A DNA stretch of 33,948 bases from Deltaproteobacteria bacterium (lineage in GTDB: Bacteria > Desulfobacterota > Syntrophia > Syntrophales > Smithellaceae), in assembly GCA_025361065.1 (NCBI GenBank), contig JANYAY010000185.1, positions 1-33,948 on the forward strand. Direction: 5' to 3'. Under the pieces are notes generated by a model. The model saw nothing but the letters and a program-made list of their open reading frames with translations. It did not search any database and was not told the DNA's origin. A program made the position numbers and the translations under genes. Of the stretch, positions 23,304 to 30,671 are shown one piece after another (positions within the stretch are counted from its first letter, which is position 1; each line of letters starts with the position of its first letter).

Positions 23304-24278
23304 ATGACAAAAGAAAAACGCGAAATACTGATATTTTTTATTTTCACACTGGCCGTGCTGATTACACCCTTCTTTCTGCAGGGCAGCTATTTCCTGAATG
23401 TCCTGGTGTTTATCGGCATCAACACGATGCTGGCCGTGGGTCTGAATCTCTTGCTGGGTTATGCCGGCCAGATTTCACTGGGACATGCCGCTTTCTTCGG
23501 GTTAGGGGCATATATTTCCGGGATTCTGACAACCAGGTTCGGCCTTGATCCCTGGTTTGCCCTGGTCATAGCGGCTGTTGCCAACGGCGCTCTCGCTTTT
23601 GTTATCGGGTTCCCCATTTTAAAGTTGAAAGGTCATTACCTGGCGATGGCCACACTTGGTTTCGGGATTATCATGTTTATCATTTTCAATGAAACAGTGG
23701 CCGTTACGGGGGGGCCGTCCGGGCTTTCGGGGATACCCAACATTCAGATAAGCTCTCTAATATTTGATAACGACTTGCGCAATTATTATCTGATCTGGAT
23801 AATTACACTGCTGGTTATGCTGTTTTCGATTAATTTGTCACATTCGCGCATCGGGCGCGCACTGCGAGCAATTGCCGATTCGGAAGTTGCCGCCAGGGTT
23901 TTGGGCGTTAATGCCCGGGTTCTCAAAGTTCAGATATTTACGGTTTCCGCTGTTATTTCAGCTATTGCCGGAAGCTTATATGCACATACAATGACTTTTA
24001 TCTCCCCTGCTTCTTTCGGGTTTAATTTTTCTATAGAGTTGGTGACGATGGTGATTATCGGTGGCTTGGGAAGCATTTACGGTTCCTTCCTCGGTGCGGC
24101 AATTTTGACTATCCTGCCGGAGTTCCTCCGTGTTCTGCGGGATTTCGACATTATCGTTTACGGTCTCTTGCTGATTATCATGACTATGTATATGCCCGGC
24201 GGCCTGATTAGCGGCCTCACGCGGATAGCGGAGTTTATCGTCGGCAAGATAAAAAGCCGGGGTGCGCGTCATGCTTAG
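23304..24278 (+). CDS. livM: branched-chain amino acid ABC transporter permease LivM
   Basis: 324 residues with about nine hydrophobic segments. Typical LivM motifs are GLNLLLGYAGQISLGHAAFFGLGAY (seen as NLLLGYAGQISLGHAAFFG), KLKGHYLAMATLGFG, VAVTGGPSGLSGIP and IGGLGSIYGSFLGA. It pairs with LivH. The end overlaps the livG start by 8 bases, showing the operon is intact here. Confidence 0.92.
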   Translation: MTKEKREILIFFIFTLAVLITPFFLQGSYFLNVLVFIGINTMLAVGLNLLLGYAGQISLGHAAFFGLGAYISGILTTRFGLDPWFALVIAAVANGALAFVIGFPILKLKGHYLAMATLGFGIIMFIIFNETVAVTGGPSGLSGIPNIQISSLIFDNDLRNYYLIWIITLLVMLFSINLSHSRIGRALRAIADSEVAARVLGVNARVLKVQIFTVSAVISAIAGSLYAHTMTFISPASFGFNFSIELVTMVIIGGLGSIYGSFLGAAILTILPEFLRVLRDFDIIVYGLLLIIMTMYMPGGLISGLTRIAEFIVGKIKSRGARHA

Positions 24279-25023
24279 ACTCGACAAGATAACTAAAATA
24301 TTCGGCGGTCTTACTGCTCTCACGGATGTATCCCTGGAGGTAAGGAAAGACTCCATAACCGGCGTTATCGGCCCGAATGGCGCCGGTAAAACCACATTAT
24401 TTAATATTGTTACCGGCCTTTATACACAAACATCCGGTGATGTTTATCTGGGCGAAAAAAATATTTCCCGCTTTGCGACGGAATCACTCGCTGCGCTTGG
24501 TCTCGTACGCACTTTCCAGAACGTGGAACTCTTCGGGAAAATGACTGTACTGGAAAACGTCATGGTCGGACTCCATACTAAAAGCAGAAGCGGTATTATT
24601 TCCTGTGCGTTTAAATTGCCCGGGCAGATCAAAGAAGAAAAGATGATTGCGGAAAAGGCCAGGCACTGGCTGGAATTTACCGGCTTGATTGCTGACGCCC
24701 CGAATTCGGCCAATAATCTGCCTTTCGGCAAAGGCCGGATTCTGGAGATTGCCCGTACCCTGGCTGTGGAACCGCAGCTTATCCTGATGGATGAACCGGC
24801 GGCAGGATTAAACAGCCAAGAGACGACGCAGTTAGCCGTGCTCATCCGGAAAATCCGGGAATCCGGCATAACTGTAGTGCTGGTGGAACATGATATGGAT
24901 CTGGTGATGGACATTTGTGACTCCATCATTGTTTTAAATTTGGGGAAAAAACTGGCCGCAGGGACACCGCGAGAAATTCAGGAAAATAAGGCGGTTATCT
25001 CAGCCTATCTGGGTGATAGTTAA
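24271..25023 (+). CDS. livG: branched-chain amino acid ABC transporter ATPase LivG
   Basis: 250 residues. Walker A is GPNGAGKTT with Lys40; the Q-loop segment is LVRTFQNVELF; the signature region reads LPFGKGRILEIAR, as in LivG proteins where the usual LSGGQ is relaxed; Walker B is LILMDEPAAGL and the switch His is in VLVEHDMDLV. The ATG at 24271 is preferred to GTG 24262 because family proteins begin just before the first strand. It overlaps livM. A MITE-like element starts right after its stop, before livF. Confidence 0.93.
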   Translation: MLRLDKITKIFGGLTALTDVSLEVRKDSITGVIGPNGAGKTTLFNIVTGLYTQTSGDVYLGEKNISRFATESLAALGLVRTFQNVELFGKMTVLENVMVGLHTKSRSGIISCAFKLPGQIKEEKMIAEKARHWLEFTGLIADAPNSANNLPFGKGRILEIARTLAVEPQLILMDEPAAGLNSQETTQLAVLIRKIRESGITVVLVEHDMDLVMDICDSIIVLNLGKKLAAGTPREIQENKAVISAYLGDS

Positions 25024-25024
25024 C

Positions 25025-25144
25025 GGCTTGTTAAAATTGCCATATACAGCGTTGCGCTATGGTCTTCGTCATTGCGACGTACGAAAATGTACGTCTCATT
25101 CCTCATCCCCAGCGCGCCTTGTCTATGACAATTTTTCCAAAGCC
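25025..25144. mobile_element. MITE-like element 1 between livG and livF
   Basis: About 120 bp bounded by imperfect inverted repeats of ~34 bp (25025-25058 and 25111-25144, sharing GGCTT, AAAATTG, CATA, ACA and GCGCT blocks). In the centre GACGTAC and GTACGTC (25076-25095) form a hairpin. It has no coding capacity. It lies in the livG-livF junction, where operons of this type normally have a few bases or an overlap, so it is probably an insertion. Confidence 0.6.
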
Positions 25145-25169
25145 TTAAATTGAAAGACGAAATTTTAAC

Positions 25170-25913
25170 ATGCTGAAGATTAAAAACATAAATACATATT
25201 ATGGTCAGGTCTATGCCTTGAAAAATGTTTCTCTGCACCTGAAGGAAGGGGAAATAGTCACGCTTATCGGCGCCAACGGCGCAGGCAAAACGACTCTGCT
25301 TAATTCCTTATCATGTATTGTGCCGGTACAAAGCGGTGAGATTCTTTTCGCCGGAGAATCAATAAGTAATCTTGCCCCGAGTCAGATCGTCAGGCTAGGC
25401 ATATCGCAGGTTCCGGAAGGAAGGCAGGTGTTCAAACCGCTGTCCGTGGAAGATAATCTGGAACTTGGCGCCTATCAGCATTACAGCTCAAGGGCGGGCA
25501 GGGCGGAGGCGAAAAATACCGCCTCAATGATCTACGATTTATTTCCCATACTGCACAAAAGAAGAAAACAACTGGCCGGAACGCTATCGGGCGGGGAACA
25601 GCAAATGCTTTCCATCGGTCGTGCACTGATGGCTAAACCAAAACTTTTACTGCTCGATGAACCGTCGATGGGACTGGCGCCGATGATTGTCCAGGAAATA
25701 TTTCGGGTTATTGAAAATCTGTCGCAAGAAAAGCAAACGACTGTCCTCTTAGTGGAACAAAATGCCCGTGCTGCCTTGAAAATGGCCCATCGCGGTTACG
25801 TGCTGGAAACGGGAAAAATGATTCTGGAAGGAACTGCTGCCGAATTACTCCAAAACAAAGACGTGCAGCGGGCCTATCTCGGCAGGGATAAGAAGGAAAT
25901 CTGGGAGAGGTAG
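25170..25913 (+). CDS. livF: branched-chain amino acid ABC transporter ATPase LivF
   Basis: 247 residues. Walker A is GANGAGKTT with Lys40, the signature is LSGGEQQML, Walker B is LLLLDEPSMGLAP, and the switch His is replaced by Gln in VLLVEQNA, as is normal in LivF. It drives transport with LivG. The start is separated from livG by 146 bp containing a MITE-like element, and a second, unrelated element begins two bases after its stop. There is no good Shine-Dalgarno sequence at 25170, which may reflect the insertion upstream. Confidence 0.92.
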   Translation: MLKIKNINTYYGQVYALKNVSLHLKEGEIVTLIGANGAGKTTLLNSLSCIVPVQSGEILFAGESISNLAPSQIVRLGISQVPEGRQVFKPLSVEDNLELGAYQHYSSRAGRAEAKNTASMIYDLFPILHKRRKQLAGTLSGGEQQMLSIGRALMAKPKLLLLDEPSMGLAPMIVQEIFRVIENLSQEKQTTVLLVEQNARAALKMAHRGYVLETGKMILEGTAAELLQNKDVQRAYLGRDKKEIWER

Positions 25914-25917
25914 AGGT

Positions 25918-26110
25918 CTGTTGAAAAACGCTCCCGGCATACGAGACTGTGTCACAATAGCAGATAAAACCATCAACACCGTCATGCCGGTGGAAACCGG
26001 CATCCAGAACTTACTGAAAATACTGGATTCCGGGTCGCGCTTCGCTTGCCCGGAATGACGAAACGGTAATTACGACAAAGTCTCATACGCCGGGAGCATT
26101 TTTGAACAGC
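25918..26110. mobile_element. MITE-like element 2 between livF and the CoA ligase gene
   Basis: 193 bp with terminal inverted repeats of 31-32 bp (25918-25948 and 26079-26110) that agree at about 27 of 31 positions, sharing CTGTT, GCTCCCGGC and GAGACT. The interior has two strong hairpins: ATGCCGG/CCGGCAT (about 25983-26002) and ATTCCGGG/CCCGGAAT (about 26028-26057). No open frame fills it. Its right end supplies an in-frame TTG upstream of the CoA ligase that is not the true start. Confidence 0.7.
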
Positions 26111-26158
26111 CCCCAAAAAGGGGAATTTGCAAAGCTTAAATTACCGGGAGGTTTTATT

Positions 26159-27460
26159 ATGAACATCTGGGATCAAACTCATGAGTGTATGTCGCGCGAT
26201 GAACTGGAACAACTGCAACTGGAAAGGCTGCAGGCGACAATCAACCGGGTGCATAAGAACGTTACTCATTACCGGAAAAAATTCGCCCAGCCGGGCATCA
26301 TCCCGGAAGATATTCGCTCGCTTAGTGATTTGACAAAACTTCCTTTCACCACCAAAGAGGATTTGCGCATTAACTATCCTTATGGAATGTTTGCCGTTCC
26401 GCTTAGAGAAGTCGTCCGCATTCATTCGTCTTCCGGAACAACCAGCAAACCGATTGTTGTCGGTTATACAAAAAACGATCTGCGCATCTGGTCTAATCTC
26501 GTTGCCCGTTTTATGACGGCTGCCGGTGTAACTTCCGATGATCTCGTGCAGATAGCATTCAGCTACGGTCTTTTTACCGGTGCTTTCGGCATCCATTACG
26601 GTGCGGAAGTAATCGGGGCTTCGGTAATTCCGATGGGTACGGGCAATACTGAAAAGCAAATCATGATCATGCAGGATTATAAAACAACCGTTTTGGTCAG
26701 CACGCCGAGTTATGCCCTGGAACTCGCCGGCCGTATCAGCCAGGCCGGAATCGATCCGCAAACTCTTTCTCTCCGGTTCGGCCTTTTTGGCGGAGAACCC
26801 TGGTCGGAAAAAATGCGCCGGGAAATCGAAAGCAGGCTTCATCTTAGTGCTACGGATAATTACGGCCTGTCGGAGGTAATCGGGCCGGGTATTGCCGGTG
26901 AATGTCAATGTAAAAACGGCATGCATGTTTATGAAGATTCCTTTATTCCGGAAATTATTAATCCCCAGACAGGTGAGGTTCTCCCGGCCGGCGCGGAGGG
27001 TGAATTAGTGCTGACGACATTAACCAAAGAAGCCTTTCCGATGATTCGTTACCGTACCGGGGATATTACCAGCCTGGATTATTCGCCGTGCGCCTGCGGC
27101 AGAACGCAGGTCAGAATGCAGAGAATAGTGCGGCGTTCCGACGACATGCTGATCATCCGGGGCATAAATGTATATCCTTCGCAAATTGAAGAAGCAATTG
27201 TCAGCGTGGCCCAGGGTGAAGCCCCCTATCAGATTGTTGTTGAGCGCAAAGGTGCTATGGATAGCCTCGAAATAATAATTGAAGTTACAAGCAAGATATT
27301 TTCCCTGGAGCTGCAAAAGCAGCGCTCTTTTCTGGAAGAGCTGAAAAAGCGCATCGGGTCAGTGACGGGTATTGGAGTATCCGTAAAGTTAGTCGAAGCC
27401 AATAGTTTGCCCAAGACTGAAAACAAGACGAGCAGAGTAGTGGATAAAAGGCAGATTTAA
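26159..27460 (+). CDS. paaK: phenylacetate-CoA ligase family AMP-forming enzyme (PaaK-like)
   Basis: 433 residues, the PaaK size. The nucleotide-binding loop is SSSGTTSKP (about 90-98), the core motif is NYGLSEVIGPGIAGEC, and MIRYRTGDIT and the C-terminal RGINVYPSQIEE complete the adenylate-forming pattern. It activates an aryl acid with ATP and CoA in the cytoplasm. GGGAGG 7 nt before ATG 26159 fixes the start. It follows the liv operon after a MITE-like element and may be co-transcribed; together they suggest uptake and CoA activation of phenylacetate or a related aromatic acid, which is inference. Its TAA is followed immediately by a palindromic repeat. Confidence 0.87.
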   Translation: MNIWDQTHECMSRDELEQLQLERLQATINRVHKNVTHYRKKFAQPGIIPEDIRSLSDLTKLPFTTKEDLRINYPYGMFAVPLREVVRIHSSSGTTSKPIVVGYTKNDLRIWSNLVARFMTAAGVTSDDLVQIAFSYGLFTGAFGIHYGAEVIGASVIPMGTGNTEKQIMIMQDYKTTVLVSTPSYALELAGRISQAGIDPQTLSLRFGLFGGEPWSEKMRREIESRLHLSATDNYGLSEVIGPGIAGECQCKNGMHVYEDSFIPEIINPQTGEVLPAGAEGELVLTTLTKEAFPMIRYRTGDITSLDYSPCACGRTQVRMQRIVRRSDDMLIIRGINVYPSQIEEAIVSVAQGEAPYQIVVERKGAMDSLEIIIEVTSKIFSLELQKQRSFLEELKKRIGSVTGIGVSVKLVEANSLPKTENKTSRVVDKRQI

Positions 27461-27517
27461 TCCCGCTCACGCGGGACAAGCGTTGATTTTCCGCAGCAAG
27501 CTCGCGAGGTGGTTGAT
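27461..27517 (+). repeat. stop-codon-adjacent palindromic repeat, short copy 4
   Basis: A 57-bp copy beginning TCCCGCTCAC directly after the TAA (27458-27460) of the CoA ligase gene and ending GGTTGAT. It keeps the left CCCGC/GCGGG hairpin and the right AGCTCGCGAGG end, with the middle missing. Confidence 0.85.
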
Positions 27518-27549
27518 TCGGTCGTTTAAAAAATAAGTTGTAAATAAAG

Positions 27550-27615
27550 TGCCGGGTTCGATTCTCTCTGAGTATGCACAGTTTTCAGGTGTGCATACTC
27601 AAAGGAAATCCGGCA
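27550..27615. terminator. long hairpin between convergent CoA ligase and thiolase genes
   Basis: GAGTATGCACA (27570-27580) pairs perfectly with 27590-27600 around a 9-nt loop, and the outer TGCCGG (27550-27555) pairs with CCGGCA (27610-27615). It lies between two convergent genes and could end both transcripts, although no long T-run follows. Confidence 0.6.
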
Positions 27616-27646
27616 TATTGATGATCTTGAAATTGTTCAAATATGG

Positions 27647-28831
27647 TTACATTGCTTCAATAATTACGGAACGGGCGGGGCCATTTCCTCCACAGAGAGT
27701 GGCCAGGCCTAAATTAACGCCCCTTCTTCTCATTTCATAAATCAAAGTAATAACCAGTCTGGCTCCGGTCGGACCGCCCGGATGTCCCAGGGCGATAGCT
27801 CCACCGTTGACGTTGGTTATTTCTCTATTCAGGCCGAGCAGTTTTTCAACAGTCAAATATTGAACAGCAAATGCTTCATTAACCTCAATCAACCCGATAT
27901 CGGAAAGTTTGATACCGGTTTTAGCCAGCAATTTTTGCGTCGCCGGAACCGGTCCATAACCCATAAGTTCCGGTTCAACCGCAGCGAGCGCTCCGCCAAT
28001 GATTTTAGCCAGAGGTTTAATACCCAGTTCTTTAGCTTTATCTAAGGACATCATCAGGACTGCCGAGGCTCCATCGTTTAAACCGGAAGCATTACCGGCG
28101 GTAACCGAACCGCCCTTCTTAAATGCGGGCGGTAACTTGGCGAGGTCTTCCATCGTCATGTTGAATCTGACGCGCTCATCAACCTTGTAATCCTCAATTT
28201 TTCCTCTTCCCTTGGGAACAGGTACGGGAACGATTTCTTCATTAAACAGGCCGTTTTCGATAGCTTTCTGGGCACACTGATGGCTGCGCAGAGCATATTC
28301 ATCTTGTTCCTGGCGGGAAATGTTATATTTGTCGGCCAGGTTTTCCGCCGTTAAACCCATGATGATGTTGCCGCCACCGCTCATGCCTTCCCACAAACTA
28401 TCGACCAGCACGTCATTTTGCAGCTTGAAACCGGTGCGGTGGTTTTTTAATACAAAGGGCATCTGGGTCATGCTGTCCGATCCCGCGGCCATAACCACGT
28501 CTAAATTACCCAGTTGAATGTGTGCGGCAGCTATATCGATGGCTTCCATAGATGAAGGACAAACCCGGTTAACGGTCATGCCTGGAACAGTGGGGGGAAA
28601 TCCGGCCTTCAGTGCAGCCACGCGGCCCGCATTGTTCTGGGCTGCATCGTAACCTGTACATCCCAAAATCACGTCATCAATCAGTTTGGTGTCCAGGCCG
28701 ACCCGATCGGCTGCTTCTTTCAAGCAAATCGCCGCCATATCTGTCGTTGATATGCTCTTGAGAGAACCCAGAAGCTCTCCAATGGCGGTTCTACAAGCTG
28801 AAACAATTACTGCTTCCTTTAAATTTGCCAT
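27647..28831 (-). CDS. thiolase (acetyl-CoA C-acetyltransferase family)
   Basis: 394 residues with the catalytic set in the canonical places: Cys91 (NRVCPSSM), His350 (ALGHPGGPTGAR) and Cys380 (LCGGNGPA), which matches Cys89/His348/Cys378 of the well-known biosynthetic thiolase spacing; NEAFA is also present. The nucleophile context CPSSM, instead of the usual CGSGL, sets it apart from most acetoacetyl-CoA thiolases and may mean a different acyl chain. It joins or cleaves acyl-CoA and acetyl-CoA in the cytoplasm. AAGGAGGT lies upstream of the ATG. It could serve fatty acid or aromatic degradation linked to the CoA ligase next door. Confidence 0.92.
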   Translation of the reverse strand: MANLKEAVIVSACRTAIGELLGSLKSISTTDMAAICLKEAADRVGLDTKLIDDVILGCTGYDAAQNNAGRVAALKAGFPPTVPGMTVNRVCPSSMEAIDIAAAHIQLGNLDVVMAAGSDSMTQMPFVLKNHRTGFKLQNDVLVDSLWEGMSGGGNIIMGLTAENLADKYNISRQEQDEYALRSHQCAQKAIENGLFNEEIVPVPVPKGRGKIEDYKVDERVRFNMTMEDLAKLPPAFKKGGSVTAGNASGLNDGASAVLMMSLDKAKELGIKPLAKIIGGALAAVEPELMGYGPVPATQKLLAKTGIKLSDIGLIEVNEAFAVQYLTVEKLLGLNREITNVNGGAIALGHPGGPTGARLVITLIYEMRRRGVNLGLATLCGGNGPARSVIIEAM

Positions 28832-29269
28832 TTCTTTTATTTACCTCCTTACTATTATGTTTTTATACCTTGCGATATTTGTGACTTTCAGCATTGATAA
28901 TTTTTAGACATTTGTGTCGAAATAAGCATGACGTTAATACAAACTATCCATCCATAATTATGCAAGATAAACACCACAAACTCATCCGGCTTATAAAGCT
29001 TCTGTATCACACGAAAAATCATTAAAGTGTTTCTCAGTTACCATCATCCCGCACCATATGTTGTTCCTGATAATCCATATATGGTGCACCGACCTGCATT
29101 TTTTCACCAATGATCCTGCCATTTACGGTAATCAGGCCGGGCAAAGAGATTATCCGGCTGCCGATCGAACCATCAGCAGCAATCAGCATACGCAGAATAA
29201 ATTTGCGAATCGTCTTTTTCTTGGTTGCTGTTTTTGTAAGAAATTTTTCCTTTATAAGTTAGCACATGC
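28832..29269. other. non-coding stretch; last, gene-poor unit of the cassette array
   Basis: It contains the thiolase leader and, from about 29269 leftwards on the minus strand, what would be the final cassette after attC 29270-29327. A minus-strand frame of about 67 codons without an obvious start (about 29257-29040, containing RMLIAADGSIGSRI and ending VRDDGN) looks coding-like but matches nothing I know. No closing attC could be found before the thiolase gene. CACCATAT and ATATGGTG (about 29051-29085) form an inverted repeat. Confidence 0.35.
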
Positions 29270-29327
29270 GCCCAACACTAAGGTTACCGGCCTGCGGAAT
29301 GAAGATCCGATGGATTTAGCGTTAGGC
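29270..29327 (-). other. attC-like recombination site A
   Basis: On the minus strand the 58-bp segment begins GCCTAAC (fits RYYYAAC) and ends GTTGGGC (fits GTTRRRY). The arms are complementary apart from G-T type mismatches: GCTAA near the left with TTAGT near the right, and TCGG with CCGG. It follows the stop of the membrane-protein gene (29403) by about 75 bp. Confidence 0.65.
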
Positions 29328-29402
29328 GTTTTCCCTTCATCCCTGCAGAAGTATTCCAGACAATAAATATGGCTGATCTTGAATAGTCCGCATATAAACA
29401 AG

Positions 29403-29903
29403 TTAACGAATATTTTTCACTAATTCCTGAAGCCAATCTAAATATTGTTGTCCACGTTTCATGGCAAAATAATCGGCCACCAACATCAAGAAAGATTGAA
29501 TAAATAATCCCGCTCCGATTCCTTTACCCGTACTTCCAAAAATTTGCGTTAAGATTAAAATTACTCCAACGGCAGCCAACGCTATTTCGACCCAGCGGTA
29601 AACGTCAAATTTTTTCATCACTGTTTCCATTCTCGGAATTTCTTCGGTTGTAAGGGCACTATGGTTAGTTGAGAACATTATTTCTACACGAGCAATATCT
29701 TTGGGAGAGCGAATAAAAACTGTGGTACCTACAAATAATTGAATAACTGCAATAATGATTAGCGGCCAGGCAATTCCCGAATAAAACGGTTTTTTTAAAG
29801 AAATAAGGAAATAAATACCAGCAGCAAATGCAATTATGCCAATTGCTATAAAAACCAGACTTTCCGCTCTTTCTGCCTTGAAATATAATTGTATGTTTTC
29901 CAT
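29403..29903 (-). CDS. hypothetical four-helix membrane protein, cassette-borne
   Basis: 166 residues from ATG 29903; GGAG lies 6 nt upstream, so the TTG at 29915 is rejected. Four hydrophobic segments are seen: about 16-37, 43-65, 104-125 and 130-150, with a charged loop (SPKDIARVE) between the second and third and an amphipathic C-terminus. No family is recognised. The start is 13 nt after the core site GTTAGGT of an attC-like sequence, the short leader typical of integron cassettes. The gene is AT-rich compared with the metabolic genes to the left. Confidence 0.65.
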   Translation of the reverse strand: MENIQLYFKAERAESLVFIAIGIIAFAAGIYFLISLKKPFYSGIAWPLIIIAVIQLFVGTTVFIRSPKDIARVEIMFSTNHSALTTEEIPRMETVMKKFDVYRWVEIALAAVGVILILTQIFGSTGKGIGAGLFIQSFLMLVADYFAMKRGQQYLDWLQELVKNIR

Positions 29904-29916
29904 TTTAATCTCCAAG

Positions 29917-29970
29917 ACCTAACGGAAAATCAGCCGGAGCGCTTCGATCGCCGGATTGATTTTGTTATCT
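29917..29970 (-). other. attC-like recombination site B
   Basis: On the minus strand the 54-bp segment begins AGATAAC, which includes the vapC stop codon, and ends GTTAGGT (fits GTTRRRY). The inner arms match strongly: AAAATCA-CCGG on both sides, with one extra unpaired base, as in L boxes. AGATAAC is the exact complement of GTTATCT at the far end of the vapBC unit (30610-30604), as expected if the two ends meet in a circular cassette. Confidence 0.7.
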
Positions 29971-30333
29971 ATTTTTTAGATAATTTTTGTACAGGCTATC
30001 CGCCGTATGCGCCAGTTTCTTATCCAGTGTCCAGATAGGAACACCTGTCAATACGGCGGACGCAATAAGATGGACATCCACATAGCCCATCCCTTTTCCC
30101 ATAAGACAGTTATTCTCAATAAATGACAATACTTCTTCATGTTCGGCTTCAATGCTCATCGGTAGCAATTGCAAAAACGAAAGGATGATTGCTCTGTCCT
30201 TAAGATTACCGCAGGCAAGTTCTCCTACAATCAATGGGTGGCAGAGCACCCTTCCATCATTGAGCAGGCGTGCAAGTTCAACATTTCCATCCCTCAAATG
30301 TGAAACCCAAACCGACGTATCCACAAGAACCAT
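29965..30333 (-). CDS. vapC: VapC-family PIN-domain ribonuclease toxin
   Basis: 122 residues of a PIN domain. The acidic metal-binding residues are all visible: Asp5 (VDTSVW), Glu38 (VGELACG), Asp86 (VDVHLIAS) and Asp104 (TLDKKL). Such toxins cut specific tRNA or rRNA to stop translation until neutralised by VapB. It starts 3 nt after the vapB stop and ends inside an attC-like site, so the pair fills one integron cassette. Stabilisation of the array by the toxin-antitoxin pair is a known role for TA cassettes in large integrons. Confidence 0.9.
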   Translation of the reverse strand: MVLVDTSVWVSHLRDGNVELARLLNDGRVLCHPLIVGELACGNLKDRAIILSFLQLLPMSIEAEHEEVLSFIENNCLMGKGMGYVDVHLIASAVLTGVPIWTLDKKLAHTADSLYKNYLKNR

Positions 30334-30336
30334 TTC

Positions 30337-30531
30337 TTATAATGCCCCTTTTCTTCTTGGTATTGCTTCCAAATGCTTTTGAGTCCCACCGAGTCTTGCA
30401 AGCCTCTTGCCACTTTCCCTGGCAATAAGCGCCTCAAGCCCAAGCTTAACGAGGGTGGTCTTCTCCTTGATTCCAGTCATTTTGGATGCTTTGTCCATCA
30501 GATTATCTTCGATATTCAAAGTTGTTCTCAT
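30337..30531 (-). CDS. vapB: VapB-family antitoxin
   Basis: 64 residues. The N-terminus MRTTLNIEDNLMDKASKMTG is a ribbon-helix-helix DNA-binding pattern of the short VapB type; the C-terminus (LARLGGTQKHLEAIPRRK) would wrap the toxin. GAGGTGAAG precedes the ATG. It lies just before vapC and downstream of a promoter overlapped by an inverted repeat, the usual autoregulation by VapB and VapBC. Confidence 0.88.
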   Translation of the reverse strand: MRTTLNIEDNLMDKASKMTGIKEKTTLVKLGLEALIARESGKRLARLGGTQKHLEAIPRRKGAL

Positions 30532-30560
30532 AGCTTCACCTCATACAATTAGTATGCTTG

Positions 30561-30589
30561 AATATGTATCATAGATGCATATCTGTCAA
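30561..30589 (-). promoter_or_regulatory. vapBC promoter with overlapping operator palindrome
   Basis: On the minus strand, TTGACA (30589-30584) and CATATT (30566-30561) are 17 nt apart. Between and over them, ATATGTATC (30562-30570) and GATGCATAT (30574-30582) form an almost perfect inverted repeat around ATA, the likely VapB binding site. The cassette thus carries its own promoter. Confidence 0.65.
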
Positions 30590-30603
30590 GCCATTCTTAG
30601 ATA

Positions 30604-30667
30604 AGATAACTCTGCGCATCAGTGGCGCTGGAAACAGCCCGCGTCCGCCGGGATGTTCCTGTTAGCG
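30604..30667 (-). other. attC-like recombination site C
   Basis: On the minus strand the 64-bp segment begins CGCTAAC, 5 nt after the stop of the deoxyribosyltransferase-like gene, and ends GTTATCT. The arms share TAAC/GTTA, CATC/GATG and GGCG/CGCC blocks. The core GTTATCT deviates from GTTRRRY at one position, but pairs exactly with the other end of the vapBC unit. Confidence 0.55.
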
Positions 30668-30671
30668 AAAA

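Noticed and set aside
27554-27570. GGTTCGATTC resembling the T-loop of a tRNA
   Set aside because: The flanking bases do not form a T-stem, and no acceptor, D or anticodon arm is present; the segment belongs to a long hairpin between convergent genes.
29058-29366. 102-codon plus-strand open frame
   Set aside because: It runs through attC-like site A, has no ribosome-binding site and no family resemblance.
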